The notes under the pieces were generated by a model. The model did not search any database. It was given only the letters and a program-made list of their open reading frames with translations, and was not told the origin of the DNA. A stretch of 7,592 nucleotides of DNA from Microbacteriaceae bacterium UBA963 (lineage in GTDB: Bacteria; Actinomycetota; Actinomycetes; Actinomycetales; Microbacteriaceae): contig DBCH01000004.1 in the NCBI GenBank assembly GCA_002292955.1, forward strand, positions 9,275 through 16,866, in the 5' to 3' direction. Shown piece by piece: positions 1-6,029 of the stretch (position 1 is the stretch's first letter; each line of letters begins with the position of its first letter). Both the position numbers and the translations under genes were made by a program.

Positions 1-114
1 CGCATGCGTGTGAGCCACACGGTGTTTACGTTTGCCGTAGGTTTCGCGATTGTCTCGGTGGTCACCCTGAACATCGTGCTGGCACTGCCCCAGACAGCGA
101 TTTATGCCACCTAA
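1..114 (+). CDS. C-terminal end of an unidentified membrane protein (5' truncated)
   Basis: The first reading frame is open from the window edge to a TAA at 112-114 and gives 37 residues. Most of this is one hydrophobic stretch (roughly residues 8-30: TVFTFAVGFAIVSVVTLNIV and on), consistent with a final transmembrane helix, followed by a short polar tail ending in AIYAT. I do not recognise the family. An in-frame ATG lies at 4-6, but no ribosome binding site can be seen before it, so the real start is probably outside the window. The gene runs in the same direction as serA and ends 57 nt before the annotated serA ATG. A candidate promoter lies in that gap, so the two may be separately transcribed. 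That this is coding rests on the open frame, the hydrophobic composition and the plausible stop position. Confidence 0.5.
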   Translation, partial: RMRVSHTVFTFAVGFAIVSVVTLNIVLALPQTAIYAT

Positions 115-129
115 GCCGCCGGTTAGACT
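101..129 (+). promoter_or_regulatory. Candidate promoter for the serA-leuB-ilvE-gltX cluster
   Basis: TAGACT at 124-129 fits the actinobacterial -10 pattern TAnnnT and sits in GGTTAGACTGG, a context I associate with housekeeping promoters in this group. The matching -35 position (TTTATG, 101-106, 17-nt spacer) is poor, which is common for such promoters. Transcription would begin near 136, about 36 nt before the annotated serA ATG. The call rests on the hexamer and its place in the only non-coding gap before the cluster. Confidence 0.35.
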
Positions 130-130
130 G

Positions 131-158
131 GCGAGACACGCACTTTCGCGGGTCTTGC
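131..158 (+). other. Imperfect hairpin in the serA leader
   Basis: GCGAGACACGC (131-141) can pair with GCGGGTCTTGC (148-158) around a 6-nt loop. This gives nine Watson-Crick pairs, one G-U wobble and one A/G mismatch. It is followed by CCCTCTC rather than a U tract, so it is not a classical intrinsic terminator. It could end the upstream membrane-protein transcript or be a leader structure. If transcription starts at the predicted point near 136, the 5' arm would be only partly present in the serA mRNA, which favours the first reading. No known riboswitch class is recognised. Confidence 0.35.
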
Positions 159-171
159 CCCTCTCAGAGAG

Positions 172-1776
172 ATGAACGCACACTTGACTAAGCCCATCGT
201 TGTGATTGCCGAAGAGCTGTCGCCCGCCACCATTGAGGCGCTCGGGCCAGACTTCGACGTGCGCTCGGTCGACGGCACTGATCGCAAGGCACTTCTCGAA
301 GCGGTTCAGGCGGCGGCGGCCATTCTGGTTCGCAGTGCCACGCAGGTTGACGCGGAGGTTATTGCGGCTGCCTCCAACCTCAAGGTGATTGCTCGCGCCG
401 GCGTGGGACTCGACAATGTCGACATCAAAACGGCCACCACGGCTGGCGTCATGGTGGTCAACGCGCCCACGTCGAACATCATCTCGGCCGCCGAGCTCAC
501 CATCGGCCACATCCTCAGCCTTGCTCGCTTTATTCCTGCCGCCCACGCTGCTCTCGCCAAGGGCGAGTGGAAGCGCAGCTCGTTTACGGGCACCGAGCTT
601 TACGAAAAGACCATCGGCATCATTGGGCTCGGTCGCATTGGCGCGCTCATCGCCGCGCGCATGCAGGCTTTTGGAACGCGCATTGTGGCGTTCGATCCCT
701 ATGTGACATCTGCTCGCGCTCAGCAGCTGGGCGTCGAACTGCTCACGCTCGACGAACTTCTGGCCGAGAGTGACTTCATCACCATTCACATGCCCAAGAC
801 TCCCGAGACCACCGGCATGATCAGCAAACCGCAGCTGGCCAAGATGAAAAAGACCGCGTTTGTGGTCAACGTGGCGCGCGGTGGTCTGATCGACGAGGCG
901 GATCTGTATGAGGCCCTCACCACCGGCGTGATTGCCGGGGCCGGGCTCGACGTTTTTGTGAGCGAACCGCCCAAGGGCTCCAACCTGCTCGACCTCCCGA
1001 ACGTTGTGGTGACACCCCACCTTGGCGCCTCAACCGATGAGGCGCAGGAGAAGGCGGGCGTCTCGGTGGCCAAGTCGGTGCGCCTGGCCCTGGGTGGGGA
1101 TCTGGTTCCCGACGCCGTGAACGTGGCCGGTGGCGTGATTGACCCGAGCGTGCGCCCGGGCATCCCGCTCATGGAGAAGCTGGGTCAGGTGTTCTCCGGT
1201 CTCGCGCACTCCAGCCCTGTCACGAGCGTTGAGGTTGAGGTTCGCGGTGAGATTGCCGAACACGACGTGAAGGTACTCAAGCTGGCCGCCCTCAAGGGAA
1301 TCTTCACGAACGTGGTGAGCGAGAGCGTCTCCTACGTGAACGCTCCGCTTCTGGCCGAGCAACGGGGCATCGAGGTGCGCCTCACAGTTGAGCCTGAATC
1401 ACCCGATTTCCGCAACCTGCTCAGCATTCGCGGTGCCCTCAGTGATGGGTCTCAGGTGCAGGTGGGTGGCACACTCGTGGGAACCAAGCAGATCGAGAAG
1501 ATCGTCGACATCAACGGCTATGAGGTCGATGTTCCCATCGATGATCACCTGATCATCATGCAGTACACCGACCGGCCGGGAATCGTGGCGGTGTACGGCA
1601 AAGAGTTCGGCGACGCCAAGATCAACATCGCGGGCATGCAGATTGCGCGCGACAAGCAGGGCGGCAAGGCACTGAGCGTCCTCACGGTCGACTCGCCCGT
1701 TCCCGCCACACTGCTTGAGAAGGTGCGCACGGCCATCGAGGCCGACGTCATGCTCGAGATTGACATTACGGAGTAA
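172..1776 (+). CDS. serA: D-3-phosphoglycerate dehydrogenase, long form with C-terminal ACT domain
   Basis: Cytoplasmic enzyme that oxidises 3-phosphoglycerate to 3-phosphohydroxypyruvate with NAD+, the first committed step of serine synthesis. At 534 aa it is the long form known from actinobacteria. The substrate-binding part occupies about residues 8-105 and 290-325. The NAD-binding Rossmann domain has GLGRIG at 152-157. The expected 2-hydroxyacid dehydrogenase catalytic residues are visible: R236 (NVARGG), E265 (VSEPP) and H283 (TPHLGAST). An intervening regulatory domain (about 330-455) is followed by a C-terminal ACT domain (about 458-534, with DRPG at 467-470), which in this family mediates serine feedback control. 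The ATG at 172 has GAGAG directly against it, too close for a normal ribosome binding site. TTG at 184 would give a protein beginning MTKPIVVIAEELS, close to the usual family N-terminus, so the start is uncertain by four codons. The stop lies 4 nt before leuB. Confidence 0.97.
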   Translation: MNAHLTKPIVVIAEELSPATIEALGPDFDVRSVDGTDRKALLEAVQAAAAILVRSATQVDAEVIAAASNLKVIARAGVGLDNVDIKTATTAGVMVVNAPTSNIISAAELTIGHILSLARFIPAAHAALAKGEWKRSSFTGTELYEKTIGIIGLGRIGALIAARMQAFGTRIVAFDPYVTSARAQQLGVELLTLDELLAESDFITIHMPKTPETTGMISKPQLAKMKKTAFVVNVARGGLIDEADLYEALTTGVIAGAGLDVFVSEPPKGSNLLDLPNVVVTPHLGASTDEAQEKAGVSVAKSVRLALGGDLVPDAVNVAGGVIDPSVRPGIPLMEKLGQVFSGLAHSSPVTSVEVEVRGEIAEHDVKVLKLAALKGIFTNVVSESVSYVNAPLLAEQRGIEVRLTVEPESPDFRNLLSIRGALSDGSQVQVGGTLVGTKQIEKIVDINGYEVDVPIDDHLIIMQYTDRPGIVAVYGKEFGDAKINIAGMQIARDKQGGKALSVLTVDSPVPATLLEKVRTAIEADVMLEIDITE

Positions 1777-1780
1777 CCCC

Positions 1781-2833
1781 ATGGCACAGACCATCAAACT
1801 TGCGGTAATTCCCGGCGACGGCATCGGCCCTGAGGTGATTGATCAGGCGGTGCGCGTGCTCGACGCCGTGGCTCCCGGCTCCGGTGTCACCTTCGACAAG
1901 ACGCACTTCTCACTGGGAGCCGACCGCTATCTGGCCACGGGCGACGTACTGAGCGACGCCGACCTTGCCTCCATTGCCACGCACGATGCGATTCTGCTCG
2001 GTGCCGTGGGCGGTAAGCCCAACGACCCCAACATTCCCGCGGGAATCATTGAGCGCGGCTTGCTGCTCAAGCTGCGTTTCTCCATGGACCAGTATGTGAA
2101 CCTGCGCCCCACCAAGGTGTACCCCCAGATCGAGACGCCGTTGGCCAACCCCGGCGCGGTGGATTTTGTGGTGGTGCGCGAAGGCACCGAGGGTCCCTAC
2201 GCCGGCAACGGCGGGCGCTTCCGCACCGACACCCCGCACGAGGTGGCCACCGAGGTGTCGATCAACACGGCCTTCGGCGTTGAGCGCGTCGTGCGCTACG
2301 CCTTCGAGCTCGCCGCCAAGCGCCCGCGTCAGAAGCTCACCTGGGTACACAAGACCAACGTGCTCACTAGTGCCGGTCAGCTCTGGACGTGGGTCGTGGG
2401 CAAAGTAGCCGCCGAGTTCCCGCAGATTGAGGTGGACTACCTGCACATCGATGCGGCCACCATCTTCTTTGTCACCGACCCGGCACGCTTCGACGTGATT
2501 GTGACAGACAACCTGTTTGGCGACATTATCACCGATCTCGCCGGCGCCATCAGCGGCGGTATTGGGCTTGCGGCGAGTGGAAACATTAATCCCGAGAACG
2601 CGTTTCCGAGCATGTTTGAGCCGGTGCACGGCTCGGCGCCCGACATCGCGGGCCAACATAAAGCCGACCCCACGGCCGCCATCCTGTCGGTCGCCATGCT
2701 GTTTGAGCACTTTGGTCAGCCGGATGCCGCGGCACGAATCCAGGCCGCCGTGGAGGCCGACGTCCAAGATCGTGGCGAAGGTGCCCGAACAACCAGCGAG
2801 GTCGGCGACGCCATCCTCGCCCGACTGAAGTAA
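1781..2833 (+). CDS. leuB: 3-isopropylmalate dehydrogenase
   Basis: Cytoplasmic NAD- and divalent-metal-dependent enzyme that oxidises and decarboxylates 3-isopropylmalate to 2-oxoisocaproate, the third step of leucine synthesis. The ATG at 1781 is chosen over an upstream in-frame ATG at 1715, which lies inside serA. GGAG (1770-1773) sits 7 nt before it and overlaps the end of serA, and MAQTIKLAVIPGDGIGPE is the normal family N-terminus. The resulting 350 aa is a typical length. Active-site residues appear in the expected order: R99, R109 and R133 (malate-moiety arginines), Y140, K191, and the metal ligands D224, D248 and D252 (DNLFGDIITD). The nucleotide-binding GSAPDIAG motif is at 284-291. 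GAVGG and KLRF mark it as isopropylmalate rather than isocitrate dehydrogenase, and so do the cluster partners. It is very probably cotranscribed with serA and ilvE. No leucine attenuator or leader peptide is visible. Confidence 0.97.
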   Translation: MAQTIKLAVIPGDGIGPEVIDQAVRVLDAVAPGSGVTFDKTHFSLGADRYLATGDVLSDADLASIATHDAILLGAVGGKPNDPNIPAGIIERGLLLKLRFSMDQYVNLRPTKVYPQIETPLANPGAVDFVVVREGTEGPYAGNGGRFRTDTPHEVATEVSINTAFGVERVVRYAFELAAKRPRQKLTWVHKTNVLTSAGQLWTWVVGKVAAEFPQIEVDYLHIDAATIFFVTDPARFDVIVTDNLFGDIITDLAGAISGGIGLAASGNINPENAFPSMFEPVHGSAPDIAGQHKADPTAAILSVAMLFEHFGQPDAAARIQAAVEADVQDRGEGARTTSEVGDAILARLK

Positions 2834-2849
2834 GACGGAGGGCCGCGCA

Positions 2850-3977
2850 ATGACGCCGGACAAACTTTCGAAGGTAGATGAGACCGCCTTTCCGCTCAAC
2901 TTTGCCCTCACGCCGAGCGCGGAGTTGCGCCACGAGATGGAGCGCGAAGAGATTCTGGCCGACCCGGGATTTGGCAAGCACTTCACCGATCACATGGTGA
3001 CCATCGACTGGTCGCTCGATCAGGGATGGCACGAGGCGCGCGTCACCCCCTACGGGCCGCTCGTCCTCGACCCGGCGGCGGCTGTGCTGCACTACGGCCA
3101 AGAGGTCTTCGAGGGACTCAAGGCTTATCGGCACGCGGACAACTCGATCTGGGGGTTCCGCCCTGAGTCCAACGCGCTCCGCATGCAGCGTTCCGCGCAC
3201 CGCCTCGCTCTGCCGGAGTTGTCGGTCTCTGACTTCATTGAGTCGCTCAAGCAGCTGATTGCCGTGGACGGCGATTGGGTGCCCTCAGCGCCCGAGACGA
3301 GCCTGTACTTTCGACCCTTCATGATTGCCAACGAGGTGTTTCTCGGCGTGCGCGCGGCGCACCGCGTGAGCTACATGGTGATTGCCAGTCCGGCCGGCGC
3401 GTACTTTGCGCAGGGCGTGGCACCCGTCAAGATTTGGCTCACCGAAGACTATTCGCGTGCGGGTCGCGGTGGCACGGGTGCCGCCAAGTGCGGCGGAAAC
3501 TATGCGTCGTCGCTGCTGCCGCAGGTGGAAGCCTACGAAAACGGCTGCGCCCAGGTGCTCTTCCTCGATGCCGAGACGGGCACGCACATCGATGAACTCG
3601 GTGGCATGAACATTTTCTTCGTGCACAAGAGCGGCAAGCTCATCACGCCCGCGCTCTCCGGAACGATTCTTCCGGGAATTACGCGCGACAGCATCCTCAC
3701 GCTCGCGCGCGACCGCGGTCTTGAGGTTGAGGAGCGCAACGTGAGCATTCACGAGTGGAAAGACGGCGTGGCCAGCGGCGACATCACCGAGGTGTTTGCC
3801 TGCGGCACGGCCGCCGTGATTACCCCCATTGGCGCTCTGGTGAGCCGTGACTTCACGATTGGTGATGCCGACGCACCTGCCGGCGAGCTCACCATGAGTC
3901 TGCGCAAAGAGCTCACTGACATTCAGTACGGCCGCCTGCCCGATCGCCACGGCTGGCTCACTCGGCTCGACGCATGA
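2850..3977 (+). CDS. ilvE: Branched-chain amino acid aminotransferase
   Basis: PLP-dependent fold-type IV aminotransferase. It makes leucine, isoleucine and valine from their 2-oxo acids with glutamate as amino donor, and so completes the leucine route begun by neighbouring LeuB. Its 375 aa match the long BCAT subgroup found in actinobacteria. K213 (in GTGAAKCGGNYAS) is the predicted Schiff-base lysine. E249 (DELGGMN) is the predicted residue contacting the PLP ring nitrogen, and GTAAVITP (319-326) is the usual phosphate-binding turn. YGQEVFEGLKAYR (82-94) is also characteristic. The start is well supported: GGAGGG at 2837-2842 lies 7 nt before the ATG, in the 16-nt gap after leuB. The stop codon overlaps the gltX start in an ATGA. 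The family also includes D-amino acid transaminases and aminodeoxychorismate lyases, but the length and motifs favour BCAT. Confidence 0.96.
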   Translation: MTPDKLSKVDETAFPLNFALTPSAELRHEMEREEILADPGFGKHFTDHMVTIDWSLDQGWHEARVTPYGPLVLDPAAAVLHYGQEVFEGLKAYRHADNSIWGFRPESNALRMQRSAHRLALPELSVSDFIESLKQLIAVDGDWVPSAPETSLYFRPFMIANEVFLGVRAAHRVSYMVIASPAGAYFAQGVAPVKIWLTEDYSRAGRGGTGAAKCGGNYASSLLPQVEAYENGCAQVLFLDAETGTHIDELGGMNIFFVHKSGKLITPALSGTILPGITRDSILTLARDRGLEVEERNVSIHEWKDGVASGDITEVFACGTAAVITPIGALVSRDFTIGDADAPAGELTMSLRKELTDIQYGRLPDRHGWLTRLDA

Positions 3978-5479
3978 CCAATTACCCGGTCACGCAGGCG
4001 TCGGGCGCCGATGTGCGCGTGCGCTTCTGCCCGTCGCCCACGGGCACGCCGCACGTGGGTCTGATCCGCACGGCGCTGTTCAACTGGGCGTATGCGCGTC
4101 ACACGGGCGGCACGTTCATTTTTCGCATCGAAGACACCGATGAAGCCCGCGATAGCGAAGAGAGCTACGAGCAGATCATCGATGCCCTCAACTGGCTGGG
4201 TCTCACCTGGGACGAGGGTATTGACGTGGGTGGTCCCCACGAGCCCTACCGCCAGTCACAGCGCTTCGACATCTACGCCGACGTGGTGGCCAAGTTGGTG
4301 GAGACCGGCAAGGTCTACGAGAGCTTCTCGACCGGTGAAGAAATTGAGGCACGCAACCTCGCCGCCGGCCGCGACCCCAAAGTGGGCTACGACAACTTTG
4401 ATCGCGACCTCACCGACGAGCAGAAGGCCGCCTTCCGCGCTGAGGGGCGCGAGCCGGCCCTGCGCCTGCGTGTGCCCGACGAAGACATCACCTTCACAGA
4501 CCTCGTGCGCGGCGAGATCACCTTTCCCGCCGGATCGTTTCCCGACTTCGTTGTGGTGCGCCCCAACGGGCATCCGCTCTATACGCTTGTGAACCCGGTG
4601 GACGACGCCATCATGCGCGTCACCCACGTGCTGCGCGGCGAAGACCTGCTCAGCTCAACCCCGCGGCAGATTGCGCTGTATCACGCGCTGATTGATGCGG
4701 GCGTGGCCACGCATGTGCCGCGCTTCGGCCACCTGCCGTACGTGATGGGGGAGGGCAACAAGAAACTCTCCAAGCGCGACCCCGAGTCGAACCTATTTCA
4801 CCACCGCGACCGCGGCTTCATTCCCGAGGGACTGCTCAACTACCTCGCACTGCTCGGCTGGTCGCTCACGCACGACCGCGATGTGTTTAGCAAGCAGGAG
4901 ATGATTGCCGCTTTCGACGTGGAGAGTGTGAACCCCAACCCGGCACGCTTCGACCTCAAGAAGGCCGACGCCATCAACGGCGATCACATCCGGTTGCTTG
5001 AGTTGGCCGACTTCACCGACCGCCTGTTGCCCTACCTCTGGGCGGCCGACGTGGTGGGGGAGAACCTCACGGCCGAGCAGGAGCGCGTTCTTGAGGCCGT
5101 GGCACCTCTGGTTCAGACGCGCATGAACGTGCTGAGCGAAGCCCCCGGGCTGTTGGCGTCGTTCTTTGTGACGAGCGATCAGCTGGAGTACGCCCCGGAT
5201 GCGCTGGCGAGCGTGGGCGACGACGCGGCTTCGGTTGTGTCTGCGGGCACTGCTGCCCTGGAAGCCGTGGCCGAGGACGCTTGGACCACCGAGAACATTC
5301 AGGCCGCGCTCAACGCGTCGCTGATCGAGCAGATGGAGCTCAAGCCCCGTGTGGCGTTTGGCCCGTTGCGCGTGGCGCTCTCGGGTGCGCGCATCAGCCC
5401 TCCACTGTTTGAGTCGATGGAGATTCTCGGCAAGGCGGAGACGCTCGCCCGGCTCGCCCGTTTGGCGTCAACACTCTGA
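3974..5479 (+). CDS. gltX: Glutamyl-tRNA synthetase
   Basis: Class I aminoacyl-tRNA synthetase that attaches glutamate to tRNA-Glu. In bacteria without GlnRS it also misacylates tRNA-Gln, which GatCAB then amidates. The 501-aa protein has the HIGH-type signature in CPSPTGTPHVG (residues 19-29) and the KMSKS-type loop as KLSKR (264-268). FRIEDTD (50-56) and RVTHVLRGEDLLSSTPRQI (215-233) are also typical, and the C-terminal third is the helical anticodon-binding region. The zinc-binding cysteines of the E. coli enzyme are absent (YESFST at 115-120 in the equivalent place), as in other zinc-free GluRS. The ATG overlaps the ilvE stop by 4 nt (ATGA) and has no clear Shine-Dalgarno sequence, so translation is probably coupled to ilvE. 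A tRNA-Gln gene lies about 140 nt downstream. Non-discriminating activity is inferred, not shown. Confidence 0.97.
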   Translation: MTNYPVTQASGADVRVRFCPSPTGTPHVGLIRTALFNWAYARHTGGTFIFRIEDTDEARDSEESYEQIIDALNWLGLTWDEGIDVGGPHEPYRQSQRFDIYADVVAKLVETGKVYESFSTGEEIEARNLAAGRDPKVGYDNFDRDLTDEQKAAFRAEGREPALRLRVPDEDITFTDLVRGEITFPAGSFPDFVVVRPNGHPLYTLVNPVDDAIMRVTHVLRGEDLLSSTPRQIALYHALIDAGVATHVPRFGHLPYVMGEGNKKLSKRDPESNLFHHRDRGFIPEGLLNYLALLGWSLTHDRDVFSKQEMIAAFDVESVNPNPARFDLKKADAINGDHIRLLELADFTDRLLPYLWAADVVGENLTAEQERVLEAVAPLVQTRMNVLSEAPGLLASFFVTSDQLEYAPDALASVGDDAASVVSAGTAALEAVAEDAWTTENIQAALNASLIEQMELKPRVAFGPLRVALSGARISPPLFESMEILGKAETLARLARLASTL

Positions 5480-5483
5480 ACGT

Positions 5484-5552
5484 CGCTGGTTGAGTAGCGC
5501 CGCAGGTGCTTTTGCCGCTGGTTGAGTAGCGCCGCAGGCGCGTATCGAAACC
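5484..5552 (+). repeat. Two tandem copies of a Microbacteriaceae-type extragenic repeat
   Basis: A 23-base identical segment (CGCTGGTTGAGTAGCGCC followed by GCAGG) occurs at 5484-5506 and again at 5516-5538, with a period of 32. The second copy continues to GCGCGTATCGAAACC (ending at 5552) and is the complete form. The first diverges after the shared part and lacks the CGAAACC end. In the complete copy GCGCC (5529-5533) pairs with GGCGC (5537-5541), and the ends GGTT and AACC are also complementary, giving an imperfect hairpin. From memory, elements with these two ends are widespread between genes in Microbacteriaceae. The element begins 5 nt after the gltX stop, where it might serve as a transcript end or 3' stabiliser. 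Its function is unknown. Confidence 0.8.
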
Positions 5553-5558
5553 GTATGG

Positions 5559-5589
5559 TTGGCACGGCGGCCGGCGCTTGGGGTAGTCT
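5559..5589 (+). promoter_or_regulatory. Candidate promoter of the tRNA-Gln gene
   Basis: TTGGCA (5559-5564, five of six matches to TTGACA) and TAGTCT (5584-5589, TAnnnT type) are separated by 19 nt, slightly long. Transcription would start near 5596, about 25 nt before the mature tRNA 5' end. The promoter begins just after the complete repeat copy, so the tRNA appears to be transcribed independently of gltX. Confidence 0.5.
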
Positions 5590-5620
5590 TGACTCTTGGA
5601 CAAGGCTTCGGTTTTGCCCT

Positions 5621-5692
5621 TGGGGTATGGTGTAATTGGCAACACGGCTGATTCTGGTTCAGTTGTTCTTGGTTCGAGTCCAGGTACCCCAG
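5621..5692 (+). tRNA. tRNA-Gln (anticodon CTG)
   Basis: A complete cloverleaf of 72 nt can be folded by eye. The acceptor stem TGGGGTA (5621-5627) pairs perfectly with TACCCCA (5685-5691), with discriminator G at 5692. The D arm has a GTG/CAC stem with GG in the loop. The anticodon stem GCTGA/TCAGT encloses loop TTCTGGT, putting CTG at 5654-5656. The variable loop is 4 nt, and the T arm CTTGG-TTCGAGT-CCAGG is at 5668-5684. CTG reads the glutamine codon CAG, preferred in GC-rich genomes. CCA is not encoded (the gene is followed by CAA) and must be added enzymatically. The gene lies next to gltX, whose product probably charges it in the indirect glutamine route. Confidence 0.96.
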
Positions 5693-5699
5693 CAAGTAA

Positions 5700-5723
5700 A
5701 AACCCCCGCGTTTGCGGGGGTTT
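5700..5723 (+). terminator. Intrinsic terminator after tRNA-Gln
   Basis: CCCCCGC (5703-5709), loop GTTT (5710-5713) and GCGGGGG (5714-5720) form a perfect 7-bp GC-rich stem. It extends by three A-T pairs (AAA 5700-5702 with TTT 5721-5723). The stem starts 8 nt after the tRNA 3' end. The U tract is short (TTT, then CGTCATT), but the stem is strong. It isolates the tRNA from the downstream toxin-antitoxin module. Confidence 0.9.
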
Positions 5724-5786
5724 CGTCATTCTTGCGCTGCCGTCTCCACAGATACGCATCGCGGCGACTCTCCACAGACTGCCTAC

Positions 5787-5816
5787 TGGACGAGTCTGGT
5801 ATCACGGTGGTACCGT
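5787..5816 (+). promoter_or_regulatory. Candidate leaderless promoter and operator of the toxin-antitoxin module
   Basis: TACCGT (5811-5816) is a TAnnnT -10 element, and TGGACG (5787-5792) is a possible -35 (18-nt spacer). The start point expected about 7 nt after the -10 falls on the A of the ATG at 5823, so the mRNA may be leaderless. Two kinds of repeat overlap the -10. One is the inverted repeat ACGGT-ggt-ACCGT (5804-5816). The other is a direct repeat TGGTATC (5797-5803) / TGGTACC (5808-5814), offset by 11 bp or about one helical turn. Such elements would suit autorepression by the ribbon-helix-helix antitoxin, which is inferred. Confidence 0.4.
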
Positions 5817-5822
5817 ATCCTC

Positions 5823-6029
5823 ATGGCCATGACACTTCGACTCACGGAACAGCAGGACGCCACGCTGACGCGCTTGGCGCAAGACCAGGGAATCAGCAAG
5901 CAAGAAGCCGTGACCCGCGCAATTGATGAGTTTCTCGAAAGGCGACTTCACAAGGGAGACGTTAAGAAGGCAATCGCAGAAGTGTTGAAAGAACACAGCG
6001 ATCTTCTCGACGAACTCTCGCGCACCTAA
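5823..6029 (+). CDS. Ribbon-helix-helix (CopG-like) antitoxin
   Basis: Small protein (68 aa from the ATG at 5823, 66 aa from the ATG at 5829) directly upstream of a Doc-type toxin. The N-terminus TLRLTEQQ fits the DNA-contacting beta strand of a ribbon-helix-helix fold. Helix A (about DATLTRLAQDQG), a turn with ISKQ, and helix B (EAVTRAIDEFLERR) follow. The remaining charged C-terminal segment (HKGDVKKAIAEVLKEHSD and on) is probably the helix that binds and neutralises the toxin. By family analogy it would also repress its own promoter as a dimer. The start is chosen at 5823 because a promoter -10 at 5811-5816 would put the transcript 5' end on this ATG. GGTGG at 5806-5810 is a weak alternative ribosome binding site. 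Upstream codons in the same frame run into the tRNA terminator and are not credible. A 60-base line of this gene (5941-6000) is 50 % GC by hand count. Confidence 0.8.
   Translation: MAMTLRLTEQQDATLTRLAQDQGISKQEAVTRAIDEFLERRLHKGDVKKAIAEVLKEHSDLLDELSRT

Noticed and set aside
131..158. Riboswitch or amino acid attenuator in front of serA
   Set aside because: One simple hairpin without a terminator/antiterminator pair, a leader peptide with regulatory codons, or any known aptamer pattern.
1715..1780. N-terminal extension of LeuB from an ATG at 1715
   Set aside because: It lies inside the serA ACT-domain coding region in another frame. The ATG at 1781 has a well-placed GGAG and gives the standard LeuB N-terminus.
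1910..2986. Long minus-strand open frame (358 codons) opposite leuB
   Set aside because: It is antisense to an unmistakable leuB with all active-site residues. Its translation is rich in His, Arg and Gly as expected from the complement of GC-rich codons, and it resembles no family.
3285..3950. Minus-strand open frame (221 codons) opposite ilvE
   Set aside because: It lies wholly within ilvE on the other strand, its composition is that of a codon shadow, and it has no recognisable domain or ribosome binding site.
5484..5552. Start of a CRISPR array
   Set aside because: Only two repeat units are present, the first lacks the 3' end, and the interval between the identical segments is 9 bases, far too short for a spacer.
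5596..5832. Plus-strand open frame across the tRNA-Gln gene and its terminator
   Set aside because: It translates a tRNA and a terminator hairpin, which are supported independently by structure.
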